In this document: positions 36,922-45,289 of the stretch, one piece after another
How positions within the stretch are numbered: position 1 is the stretch's first letter
How the letters are laid out: each line of letters begins with the position of its first letter
Origin: Paraburkholderia guartelaensis
Lineage (GTDB): Bacteria > Pseudomonadota > Gammaproteobacteria > Burkholderiales > Burkholderiaceae
Reading direction: 5' to 3'
DNA: 64,000 bases
Assembly: GCF_004353905.1 (NCBI RefSeq)
Contig: NZ_SMOD01000023.1
Coordinates: forward strand, 62,001 to 126,000
Translations under genes and position numbers: made by a program
Notes under the pieces: generated by a model
Told to the model about the DNA's origin: nothing
The model's database searches: none
What the model saw: the letters and a program-made list of their open reading frames with translations, nothing else

Positions 36922-37940
36922 CAATGGGTAGGATTTTACCTCATGATTAGGGTTTTCACCTAGTGAATTTCGGGCGTTTTGGTGGGGTGATTTTTGGGTT
37001 TGACCCTTTAATTGCGAGAGGGCGGCACTACGCTCGACATGAGCGCGATCTGTCGTCGCAAGATAATTCGTCATGCTGATTATTTCTGGCGAAATGCAGG
37101 CCACGCATTTTCGCGTGGCACAAGGTCGGCATCTCTTGGGTAGCGGCGTTTCGGCGTGGCGGCCGGCGCTTTTGACGACACGCTGGCGCGCAGACGCGCC
37201 AGGTTTCACGAATTGGCGGAGGCGGTGAGATTCGCGCTTAGTATAGAACCGGGCCTTTAAAAACAAAGACTTAGCTTCGTTCCTGGGTTGATTCTGGCAC
37301 ACCCTGGCGGCACACGCAAGGGTGTGCTTGCAACGCGAAGGATGTCGCTGGCGGCATGACCTGGCAACGCGGGAAGGGGCGCGCTCGAGCTACTGGCGTG
37401 AGGCAAAGCGTACTGTTCGCCACCGTCACCGTGATGTGACGATTGAGGTGCGAAAAATGTGGCCGACGAACTTCGGCGAATTAACGAAGGGGGGCTTCCC
37501 GCTGCACCAAGTCGTCTACGCGCAGGCCACGGCACGCAATCCTCAACGGTGGTCTCGCTCGACCCGCAATTAGGAAATTGACGGACGAGGTCTGGCTCAA
37601 TCCGGAGCGCACGCCCCGGACCGAATTAAAGCGGTGTGCGTGAAGTGACGCGACAACTACCTTGACAAACGCCGGCGGGGTCTCTGCAAGCACCGACGCC
37701 GCCCCGACCTTTGAGCCTTCGTTGAGATGTAAAATAGCCAAACGGCCAGCGACGTTCTCCGCTGCAATAGCAGGTGCAGCGCCACCTTGTAAAACGATGC
37801 ATTTTGGGTAGGCGGCTCCCACAGGCAGTGGTTGCCGCTAATTTGTAAGCTGGAGAGTTAAGCGCGGGCACGAATTCCGTTGTTCTGTTTTTTCCGTGCG
37901 GGAATCTCGGCGCGTTCCGTGGCTAGAGTGAACGACTATT
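36922..37940. other. Gene-free junction between chromosome and accessory DNA
   Basis: About 1 kb without a convincing gene on either strand. It contains a 5-bp dyad (TTCAC-CTA-GTGAA) near 36955 and a perfect 9-bp inverted repeat GCACACCCT/AGGGTGTGC at 37297-37327. After ~37.3 kb the base composition falls towards that of the defence genes. No integrase, transposase or tRNA end is visible, so the insertion point is only approximate. Confidence 0.5.
37297..37327. repeat. Perfect 9-bp inverted repeat in the junction zone
   Basis: GCACACCCT and AGGGTGTGC are separated by 13 bases. No T-run follows, so it is not an obvious terminator. It could be an operator or a recombinase core-flanking site, but no second copy is visible inside the window. 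Confidence 0.5.
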
Positions 37941-39818
37941 GTGACTACAGCAACGTGGGTGGTCGACGGGTGCCAGATTTCTCTTCGGAGGGCTTCGGGG
38001 GAACACGTACTCCTGCCGGCGATGGACATCTTCAAGGCATTATTTGGGCGTCTACGTGTCTGCGCTGGCGAGCCCGTTCGAAGTCCTCTCGATGACATCA
38101 CTTGGCTGACATTCTCGCGACAGCCGGCGCAGCCGGCCGTACGTCTTACCGGAAGCAGTGGTCGTGACCTCCAGCTCTCCGTTGGACTGGCTACGGACAC
38201 CGGATTTGCTAGGCCGGATGGTGCGGCGGACCAATTCATTCATGACGGCCGGTGGTATCCTTTAAGGACAGACCTCAATCAAGCTGCACTCGACTGGTTG
38301 GCGGAAGCTGGAATTGCGTCGGACGGGAGCATCTCTGTCGCGGACCTTGTAGCCCTTCGCGCACGAAAGGACGGCCCGTTCCTGCTATTCGATGAAGTAA
38401 GGTTCGACGCGTCGACATACCACGTGGACGCGCCCGTGGTGACGATTCCGGGTTTTTCCGGAACTCTCTATCCGTACCAGACGGCGGGCGTTGCCTTTCT
38501 GTCCCTTGTGGCAGAGCAGGGCGTTGGGTGCATTCTTGGTGACGAGATGGGTTTGGGCAAGACCGCGCAGGTCATTGCATTGTTGCAGATTGAAAAGAAC
38601 GCCGGACGCGGCCCAGCCCTTGTTGTCGCGCCCGCGACGTTGCTCGAAAACTGGGCCCGGGAACTGGCCTTCTTCGCTCCTACTGTCGGCATCCTCATCC
38701 ACGCTGGCGCAGAAAGGGCTGGCGTAACCGCCCGCCTACGTGGTGCGGACGTCGTTCTTGTATCCTATGACACGGCAGTTCGCGACGAAGAAATTCTCAA
38801 TCAAATCGGGTGGAATATCATCGCGCTCGACGAGGCTCAGGCCATTAAAAATCCTGACGCACAGCGGACCGCCACGGTGAAGCGGCTACCCCGACGGGTG
38901 TCGATTGCCATAACTGGTACTCCGCTGGAAAACCATATCGATGACCTCTGGTCCTTGGCAGATTTTGTCATGCCCGGTCTGCTCGGAGACCGGGGTGAAT
39001 TCGTCTCCCGGTTTGGCAACCAGCTTGAGGATGCTGCCAGACTGGCACCTATCGTCGCCCCGATGCTCCTGCGTCGCAAGGTAGCAGACGTCGCTCAGGA
39101 TTTACCGGAGCGGATTGAAGTTCCGCAAGCGTTGCAGATGTCGGAGCCCCTTGCAAACGCATATGAGGCTTTGCGCAAACAGACGTTGGCGGAGTTCGGT
39201 GCTGCTGGTGGTCTGGTTTCTCTCTCGCGCCTTCGCATGCTTTGTGCTCATCCCTCGCTGGTCGGTGGCTGGCACGCAGACCCTTCGTCGGAGATGCCGA
39301 AATACGAGCGGACTGTGGAACTGCTCGACGAGATTTTCAGCGGGAACGAGAAAGCGCTCATTTTCTCGACGTACCACGCCATCGTCGATATTTTCATGTC
39401 CGACATGCCTCGACGGTTTCCGAACGGATTTTTTGAATATATCGACGGTCGAGTCGAGGGTGCCGCAAGGCAGTCGGTGGTGGACCGGTTCTTTGAGCAT
39501 AAGGGGTACGGCGCACTCTTTCTGAATCCGAAGGCTGCTGGTTCTGGCCTGAACATTACTGCCGCCAATCATGTCATTCACTACAATCCGGAGTGGAATC
39601 CGGCACTGACGGCGCAAGCGTCTGCCCGTTCGTATAGAAGAAAGCAATCCAGACCGGTAACGATTTATCATCTGTTCTACGTCCACACAGTGGAGGAGGT
39701 GATTAGGAATGCGGCGGCCTTCAAGGAGGCATTGGCGGGTGAAGCCGTGACGGGGCATGACGGGAATATTGACCCGATGGCCATCGCACAGGCACTGCGC
39801 GTTTCGCCGCTAGCCTAA
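37941..39818 (+). CDS. SNF2-family (SF2) DNA translocase/helicase
   Basis: 625-residue ATPase from a GTG start. The N-terminal ~165 residues are a separate, unrecognised domain. The SNF2 motor follows: YPYQTAGVAFL, Walker A GDEMGLGKTAQ (Lys near 207), VVAPATLLENW, Walker B IIALDEAQAIKN (DEAQ 297-300), ITGTPLEN, and in the second lobe NPKAAGSGLNITAA plus the Arg-finger region RSYRRKQSRPVTIYHLF. That last motif departs from the usual RIGQ/RRGQ (here RRKQ). It is first of a same-strand cluster with EcoRII-N-like, MORC-like, HNH and methyltransferase genes, so it probably moves along DNA in a restriction complex. Confidence 0.9.
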   Translation: MTTATWVVDGCQISLRRASGEHVLLPAMDIFKALFGRLRVCAGEPVRSPLDDITWLTFSRQPAQPAVRLTGSSGRDLQLSVGLATDTGFARPDGAADQFIHDGRWYPLRTDLNQAALDWLAEAGIASDGSISVADLVALRARKDGPFLLFDEVRFDASTYHVDAPVVTIPGFSGTLYPYQTAGVAFLSLVAEQGVGCILGDEMGLGKTAQVIALLQIEKNAGRGPALVVAPATLLENWARELAFFAPTVGILIHAGAERAGVTARLRGADVVLVSYDTAVRDEEILNQIGWNIIALDEAQAIKNPDAQRTATVKRLPRRVSIAITGTPLENHIDDLWSLADFVMPGLLGDRGEFVSRFGNQLEDAARLAPIVAPMLLRRKVADVAQDLPERIEVPQALQMSEPLANAYEALRKQTLAEFGAAGGLVSLSRLRMLCAHPSLVGGWHADPSSEMPKYERTVELLDEIFSGNEKALIFSTYHAIVDIFMSDMPRRFPNGFFEYIDGRVEGAARQSVVDRFFEHKGYGALFLNPKAAGSGLNITAANHVIHYNPEWNPALTAQASARSYRRKQSRPVTIYHLFYVHTVEEVIRNAAAFKEALAGEAVTGHDGNIDPMAIAQALRVSPLA

Positions 39819-39834
39819 AACGGGGGGAAGACGA

Positions 39835-40266
39835 GTGACAACAGCAGTTCGAAAGAAGTTGAGCGCCAACGACGTTGGAACGACGGGTGGTCATCAGGCG
39901 GGCATTCTGGTTCCCAAGGAAAAACAGGTTCTTTCGTTCTTTCCTGACCTCGATAAGACGGTGAAAAACCCGAGGATGAAACTCGTTGTGTTTGAGCGCG
40001 AAAGCCGCGAGCGATGGGAATTCAATTTCATCTACTACAACAATAGACTGTTCGGTGAAGGTACCCGTAACGAATATCGTCTTACGGGCATGACAAAGTT
40101 CATGCGTGCCATCGATGCCAAGGTCGACGATATCCTTGTTTTTTCTCGCGACGAAAATGCGTCGTTTGAAGTTGAAATCATTCGCGCGAGCACGTCATCA
40201 AGCTTGCAGATTGACGGCGACACCCTGGTTCTGGGTGGTGGATGGACCGTTATTCACTCGAGTTAA
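39835..40266 (+). CDS. Stand-alone EcoRII N-terminal-like DNA-binding protein
   Basis: 143 residues from a GTG with GGGGGGAAG upstream. It matches the N-terminal effector/B3-like DNA-binding domain of EcoRII: KKLSANDVGTTGGHQAGI (EcoRII has LSANDTGATGGHQVG), then FNFIYYNNRLFGEGTRNEYRLT (EcoRII IYYNSRHFGKTRNEKRIT). The catalytic C-terminal half of EcoRII is absent and the gene ends cleanly after the domain. EcoRII-N binds CCWGG; the neighbouring methyltransferase is Dcm-like, so the same site is inferred here. It is probably the target-reading subunit for the ATPases and HNH nuclease next to it. Confidence 0.85.
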   Translation: MTTAVRKKLSANDVGTTGGHQAGILVPKEKQVLSFFPDLDKTVKNPRMKLVVFERESRERWEFNFIYYNNRLFGEGTRNEYRLTGMTKFMRAIDAKVDDILVFSRDENASFEVEIIRASTSSSLQIDGDTLVLGGGWTVIHSS

Positions 40267-40283
40267 CTATATAGAGTTGCCCC

Positions 40284-41879
40284 ATGACTGAGAAACATAT
40301 CAGCGTTCCGCCCGACGTTGCACGCATCAGTGAAGGTCTGCGAGACACCGGATACGATTTCAACGCCGCTGTCGCCGATATTCTCGACAATTCAATTGCG
40401 GCCGGGGCGGATAAGATTTACGTCCATCTCGAAGTGGACTTCACCGACAGTGTCGTCATTTCTGTCGTCGATAACGGCCACGGCATGAACGAGGATGGTC
40501 TCGTCAATGCGATGAAGTACGGGTCCAGCAAGCGCGCCAGCGCCAAGAGTCTCGGCAAGTTTGGTATGGGCTTAAAGACAGCTTCGACTGCTTTTTGTCG
40601 GCGCTTATCGGTTATCTCGCGGGACTCGGGTGAGTCCCCGATGCTGCGTGCGACCTGGGACTTGGATGAAATGGCGGCCCGGAACAGCTGGGACCTCGAA
40701 GTCGCCGCTGCGGATGCGACACACAAGCAAGTGCTCGACCAGATAGCGCCAGGAGCGGCGGGGACGGTTGTGCTTTGGGAAAATATTGACCGGGTTACTG
40801 CTCCCGAAGGACAACCTATACGAAAGACAGTTGAAAAGCTGGCATCGGGCCTTAGGGACCATATCGCGGTTGTCTTCCAGCGCTTCCTCGATGTCGACGA
40901 CAACCGGGAGCGAAACGCTCATATTTTTGTTAATGGTGAGCCCGTTCTCGCGTGGGACCCGTTCTGCATCGTCGAGACCAAAGAGCCCATCGCAGAAAAA
41001 AAGATGGACGTTCAGTTGCCCGATGGAAGCAAGACTTCGTTTACTGTGCGAGCGTTCATACTGCCTCGAAAAGAGGAGTTCAGTTCGGATGTGAATCGGG
41101 TGGCAGCGCGCGTTTCGAACGAACGTCAGGGTCTCTACATTTACCGGGAGAATCGGCTCATCCACGGGCCCGACTGGATGAACATGTTCAAGCAGGAGCC
41201 TCATTACTCTCTGCTTCGTGTTGAACTCTCGTTCGACCATACACTGGACAATGCATTCCAGGTGGACATCAAGAAGTCCCGTATCGAATTGAATTCGGGG
41301 CTGTACGAGTGGCTGCGCGACAAGTTTCTTGCGGGACCGCGACGCGAGGCCGAAACGCGTTATCGCAAAGGTGCCGCAGGGATTGCGAAAGGGGCAGCGG
41401 CGTTGCTGCACTCCTCGGCTAGCAATGTCATCGAACAAAAGGCCAGCGCCCTCAAGACCGCTGAAGTTGCAAAGGTAGACGAGGCAACCGGCAAAGTTAC
41501 AGTCAACAACAACTCGGGTGTCACTACGACCACCGTTCGCCTCTTAAATTCGGAGGATATCGGAAGTACTCACGTGGTGACGAATGGGACCTTGGAGCAC
41601 GGGGTGCTTTGGGAGCCGACGATTGGCAAGAATAGCAAAGCGGCGGTAGCTCTTAATACAGGGCATCCGTTCTACACCAAGGCGTATCTGCCCAACAAGG
41701 CAAACAGCACTGTCATCCAAGCCTTGGATTACCTCCTTTGGGCACTTGCACAGGCAGAGCTAAACAACATTAATCCTGACAACCAGGATGCCTTTGAGGA
41801 ATTCCGTATTGAGGTTTCACGTAACCTCAAGAAATTGGTAGCTGATTTGCCAGACCCGGTCGAAAGTGGGGATAGCTGA
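40284..41879 (+). CDS. MORC/MutL-like GHKL ATPase
   Basis: 531 residues. The N-terminal GHKL ATPase domain shows the N-box AVADILDNSIAAGA (Asn near residue 36; Asp where Glu is more common), G1 box VVDNGHGM (residues 62-68) and G2 box GKFGMGLKTAS (91-101). An S5-like transducer domain follows (~200-350, with RVAARVSNERQGLYIYRENRLIHG in pieces). The C-terminal ~150 residues are Ala/Lys-rich and then unrecognised. Prokaryotic MORC proteins of this kind are known from predicted restriction-modification operons (Iyer, Abhiman and Aravind 2008, from memory). Its stop overlaps the HNH start by one base. Confidence 0.88.
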   Translation: MTEKHISVPPDVARISEGLRDTGYDFNAAVADILDNSIAAGADKIYVHLEVDFTDSVVISVVDNGHGMNEDGLVNAMKYGSSKRASAKSLGKFGMGLKTASTAFCRRLSVISRDSGESPMLRATWDLDEMAARNSWDLEVAAADATHKQVLDQIAPGAAGTVVLWENIDRVTAPEGQPIRKTVEKLASGLRDHIAVVFQRFLDVDDNRERNAHIFVNGEPVLAWDPFCIVETKEPIAEKKMDVQLPDGSKTSFTVRAFILPRKEEFSSDVNRVAARVSNERQGLYIYRENRLIHGPDWMNMFKQEPHYSLLRVELSFDHTLDNAFQVDIKKSRIELNSGLYEWLRDKFLAGPRREAETRYRKGAAGIAKGAAALLHSSASNVIEQKASALKTAEVAKVDEATGKVTVNNNSGVTTTTVRLLNSEDIGSTHVVTNGTLEHGVLWEPTIGKNSKAAVALNTGHPFYTKAYLPNKANSTVIQALDYLLWALAQAELNNINPDNQDAFEEFRIEVSRNLKKLVADLPDPVESGDS

Positions 41880-42742
41880 TGTCGGAGGGGCTCGATATCG
41901 AGGTATTGCGTCGCAAGCTCGAAGGTCGGTTTCAGGTTGCACTGTACTCGCACGCTGAGATTGTCGACGGCGGCAGCTTCGATGCGCTGCGTCCAGCGGG
42001 GATGGAGCCGGGCAATGGATTTGCCATTCTCTTGTCCCGGACGCACCGGCAGTTTGAAGCCTCTTTCAAAGCTGATAATTTCGCAGGCGCGCTTCTGCGA
42101 GTCATGTCGGAAGCAAGCGATGGTCAAAAAGCGGCGTTCTCGCGTGCGCGCGCGACTGCGGAGGCTTCCGGCACGCGGGTATATGTCGCAATCAACGGCG
42201 TCGACGGTGTGGATTACCTTGACTTGAAGGACCGCTGGGCCCGTGTTGAGATTGATGTTTCGCGCCGGTTCTCGTCGGGAGGGAATGCAGACGAGATATT
42301 TGCAACGGCCTTTCAGGTCGCGTCCTCGTGCCTCACGCTTGTTCTTGCCTTGGCCGGCGTCGGCGAGGGGTTTCAAGCACTTCCTGACAATTCGGTGAGC
42401 GGATTGCCTGAGGGCGCGAAGATGAGGGTCGAGGTGAATCGTTACGAGCGCAGTCCGGTCAACAGGGCTGCCTGCATCGAGCACTACGGACTCAGATGCC
42501 AAGCCTGCGGGTTCGATTTTCTGGATTTCTACGGCGAACAGGGGGATGGATACATTGAGGTCCATCATCGTACGCCCGTCTCCAAGTTAGGGCCAGATTA
42601 CGTGGTCGACCCGCTACACGACCTAGTGCCGTTGTGCTCGAACTGTCACGCGATGGTTCATAGGACCGACCCTCCGACACCGGTGGATGTCCTGCGAGAG
42701 TTGGTTCTGTCCCGAAAAGCAGTCAAGCCACCTGCCGCGTGA
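41879..42742 (+). CDS. HNH endonuclease with unrecognised N-terminal domain
   Basis: 287 residues. The C-terminal HNH domain (about residues 185-265) is complete. It has two zinc-knuckle cysteine pairs (LRCQACGFDF and LCSNCHAM), the catalytic histidine pair EVHHRTPVS, and the Asn/His PLCSNCHAMVHR. The N-terminal ~170 residues (SHAEIVDGGSFDALRPAGMEPGNGF, then FARATAEASGTRVYVAIN-type strands) may be a sensing or DNA-binding domain that I do not recognise. TGATG overlap with the MORC-like gene indicates translational coupling. It is the only evident nuclease of the module. Confidence 0.88.
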   Translation: MSEGLDIEVLRRKLEGRFQVALYSHAEIVDGGSFDALRPAGMEPGNGFAILLSRTHRQFEASFKADNFAGALLRVMSEASDGQKAAFSRARATAEASGTRVYVAINGVDGVDYLDLKDRWARVEIDVSRRFSSGGNADEIFATAFQVASSCLTLVLALAGVGEGFQALPDNSVSGLPEGAKMRVEVNRYERSPVNRAACIEHYGLRCQACGFDFLDFYGEQGDGYIEVHHRTPVSKLGPDYVVDPLHDLVPLCSNCHAMVHRTDPPTPVDVLRELVLSRKAVKPPAA

Positions 42743-42939
42743 AAACTTCCTGGCGCGGGGTGGCAGGACCTGGTAAAGTGGCGCAGTCGTCTCTCAATCG
42801 TTCTGAATCAACAATCTTCGGAACGCTCCGGGCGCGTTTGGAGGCACCTTGGGACGTTTGTCGGTCTGGTTGCTGCTAGGAATCCGGAAGGAGCAAAACT
42901 CTACCCCTCGAAGCGACGAACAACTACTGAAAGCTACGC
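42743..42939 (+). promoter_or_regulatory. Spacer before the methyltransferase gene
   Basis: This 197-base gap breaks the otherwise tight module and may give the methyltransferase its own promoter, as is common so that the host is protected first. No clear -35/-10 pair was identified. Confidence 0.35.
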
Positions 42940-44031
42940 ATGGCAGCGCAAAAATTTACCTTCATTGACCTCTTCGCAGGCATTGGGGGCATCAGAAAAG
43001 GGTTTGAATATATCGGCGGGAAGTGCGTCTTCACAAGCGAGTGGGACAAGCACGCCCGTATCACTTACGCCGCTAACTATGGCGAGAGCGAAGAGGATAT
43101 CGCAGGCGACATTTGGTCCGTTCCTCTGGATTCCATTCCGGACCACGACGTCCTCGTCGGCGGATTTCCCTGCCAGCCCTTTTCGTTGGCTGGGGTGTCC
43201 AAGAAGAATGCCTTGGGGCGGACGCATGGCTTCGCGTGCGATGCACAGGGTACGCTGTTTTTTCGCATTGCTGAAATATTGAAGGAGAAGCGTCCCGCTG
43301 CCTTCATGCTGGAAAACGTAAAAAACCTGGTGTCCCACAATAAGGGACACACGTTCCGTGTAATCCGGCACGTGCTCGAGAACGAACTTGGTTATCGCAT
43401 TAGCTGGAAAGTAATCGATGGGAAGCGCTGGACCCCTCAGCATCGAGAAAGAATATATATCGTCGGCTTCCGTGAGGATGTGGGCTTCGAATGGCCTGAC
43501 GAGTCAGCGTGGCCTGAGCCAGGCTTGACTAAGCTGGGCTCCATACTTGAGCCTGAAAAAACAGTCGACCCGAAGTACATCCTCTCTGACAAGCTCTGGA
43601 GCTATTTGCAGGGCTACCGGGATAAGCACGTCAAGGCGGGCAATGGATTTGGTTGCTCGGTGGTGACGCGCGACGAAACTACTCGAACTCTGTCAGCCCG
43701 CTATCACAAGGATGGGTCGGAAATTCTCGTACACCGTGGTCGCGGCCTCAATCCACGTCGCCTTACGCCTCGTGAATGCGCGCGACTTATGGGTTTCGAG
43801 GACAGTTTTCTGCTGCCTGTATCGGACACACAACTGTATCGCCAGTTTGGCAACTCAGTCGTGGTGCCGGCGGTTAAGGCCGTTGCCAAGGCGATGGAGC
43901 CTTATCTGAAGAAGGCCCTCAAGAACGGAAAGGCATCGGGCGTTGCTAAGACCGCGCAAAAAGGCGAGGTGATTCTAAAGGGCGCGCCGAATCTGCCGTC
44001 GCGGCTCGTTAAAATTCCAGTCGTGATGTAA
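42940..44031 (+). CDS. dcm: DNA (cytosine-5) methyltransferase, Dcm/M.EcoRII type
   Basis: 363 residues with all core C5-MTase motifs: I (TFIDLFAGIGGIRKGFE), IV with catalytic Cys (GGFPCQPFS, Cys about residue 78), VI (LENVKNL), VIII (PQHRERIYIVGF) and X (RQFGNSVVVPAVKAV). The target-recognition region has KAGNGFGCSVV followed by TRTLSARYHKDGSEIL, nearly identical to E. coli Dcm (GNGFGFGLV, TLSARYHKDGSEILI). Methylation of the inner C of CCWGG is therefore predicted. It probably protects the host from the neighbouring nuclease complex, or marks a target for it. Confidence 0.93.
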   Translation: MAAQKFTFIDLFAGIGGIRKGFEYIGGKCVFTSEWDKHARITYAANYGESEEDIAGDIWSVPLDSIPDHDVLVGGFPCQPFSLAGVSKKNALGRTHGFACDAQGTLFFRIAEILKEKRPAAFMLENVKNLVSHNKGHTFRVIRHVLENELGYRISWKVIDGKRWTPQHRERIYIVGFREDVGFEWPDESAWPEPGLTKLGSILEPEKTVDPKYILSDKLWSYLQGYRDKHVKAGNGFGCSVVTRDETTRTLSARYHKDGSEILVHRGRGLNPRRLTPRECARLMGFEDSFLLPVSDTQLYRQFGNSVVVPAVKAVAKAMEPYLKKALKNGKASGVAKTAQKGEVILKGAPNLPSRLVKIPVVM

Positions 44032-44169
44032 CCTACTATGCGGACGCAATGGCGCGGAACCCGGGCGTGGATGGTTTCGCGGCGCTGCATCTAGCGGCAG
44101 ACGGAAATATGACTTGAAAGCCGAGTCGTGGCTGCCAGGTGCTAACTGTCGCCAAGCAGACCTACCGTA

Positions 44170-44397
44170 TCACCTATGGCTATGCTGAGATAGCAGGCGG
44201 CCGAAATCCTCACGCGCATCTCGAAGTTCCTGCATTGCTGCGGCAAGCCGCGCTAGTTTAAGAATCGAGGGTTGTGTGACTTCGAAGGCGTCAAAATGTT
44301 TCTCCATAGCGGCCAATACGGCTTGCATTTCACGGGCGGCGCTGGCAATGCGTGCGACCGCGACTGCCTCTGGCGAGTTGATAATCTGTTCCGTCAA
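44170..44397 (-). CDS. Small alpha-helical protein, unknown
   Basis: 75 residues, nearly all helical, with Ala/Arg-rich heptad-like segments (ARIASAAREMQAVLAAMEKHF, LARLAAAMQELRDAREDFG). It is convergent with the methyltransferase and just downstream of the ImmA-like gene on the same strand (22-base gap), so it may be the third member of the xre-immA unit. Coiled-coil pairing or an adaptor role is possible. No family recognised. Confidence 0.5.
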   Translation of the reverse strand: MTEQIINSPEAVAVARIASAAREMQAVLAAMEKHFDAFEVTQPSILKLARLAAAMQELRDAREDFGRLLSQHSHR

Positions 44398-44419
44398 GTT
44401 TCGATTGTCAGTAAGGTAA

Positions 44420-45286
44420 TCAGGGCTCCGACGGTCCGGACGTCTCGCGAGGAGGCCAGACTTCGGCTCCTTTCGGAAGGGCTAGTAGCGTAAGCGTGCA
44501 ATCGTACTGTTCGGCCGATATTTTCATCTCGCGCAACTGCATCGTCGGGTCGGCGTGGGGAAACCAGACTGACGCCGGTAAGAATATCCCTTCTTTTTCG
44601 TGTGCGATTTGCCCGTTCGAGGCGAGCGACGAGGCCGGAATTTCGATGGTCGACTTGCGCGTCGCGAAGTAGGCACCAGCTTTGAATGCCGGCTCGCTTG
44701 CAGATGACCAGTCCATGAAGCCGTCGCGTGACATGACGAGCACAGCTTTCTCATCGGTGTAGGAAAGCCACTGCAGGATGGCCGCCGTCAGGGATACTCC
44801 GTACCGCTCCGCGCATGCGCCTAGAGCGTGAAGAGTAACCTCCCCTGTCACCTGCGCGCGGAAGTCGTGCAGCGGCATTAGAAGGTAGGACGCGAACTTA
44901 TCGGCATCGCTTTCGATGGCCTTTTCAGCCCGGGTCCATTCGAGCATGTCCTTCGCACTACATTCGAATGTGTCCTGCCCCGCACGGTGCAGGACGTAGT
45001 GCCCCAACTCATGCGCTTTGGTAAAGCGGATGCGGCCGGGTGAAGTTAGCGACTCGTTATACAGAATGGACCATTCGGCGCTACCCGTCTTGAACAACCC
45101 GCCCTCGAAGCCCTGAATGTCTGCGGCCTGTACTCGGACCACCGGGTCCGGCATTTTGAAAAGGCTCGCGCAGTCCAATGCGAGCGCATCGACATTCACT
45201 GGGAAACGTGCGCCACCGTGAATCTGGTGAAAAGTATCCAGAATCTGTGACAGGCGGTTGGCTTCCTTCGCCGGGGATGGGCTCAT
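44420..45286 (-). CDS. ImmA/IrrE-family metallopeptidase
   Basis: 288 residues. A zinc-peptidase motif, AHELGHYVLH (His92-Glu93...His96), and a downstream acidic ligand segment (EWTRAEKAIESDADKFASYLLMP) place it in the ImmA/IrrE family (DUF955). The remaining C-terminal ~100 residues may sense a signal. In studied cases such enzymes cleave a partner Xre repressor to induce phage, ICE or stress genes. The gene before it encodes such a repressor, with a 3-base gap, so this is a likely cleavage pair. Confidence 0.9.
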   Translation of the reverse strand: MSPSPAKEANRLSQILDTFHQIHGGARFPVNVDALALDCASLFKMPDPVVRVQAADIQGFEGGLFKTGSAEWSILYNESLTSPGRIRFTKAHELGHYVLHRAGQDTFECSAKDMLEWTRAEKAIESDADKFASYLLMPLHDFRAQVTGEVTLHALGACAERYGVSLTAAILQWLSYTDEKAVLVMSRDGFMDWSSASEPAFKAGAYFATRKSTIEIPASSLASNGQIAHEKEGIFLPASVWFPHADPTMQLREMKISAEQYDCTLTLLALPKGAEVWPPRETSGPSEP

Positions 45287-45289
45287 TGG

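Noticed and set aside
37941..44031. DISARM, BREX or Dnd/Ssp system
   Set aside because: DrmA/B/C, PglX/BrxC and phosphorothioation genes are absent; only a SNF2-type ATPase and a methyltransferase are shared with DISARM in general terms.
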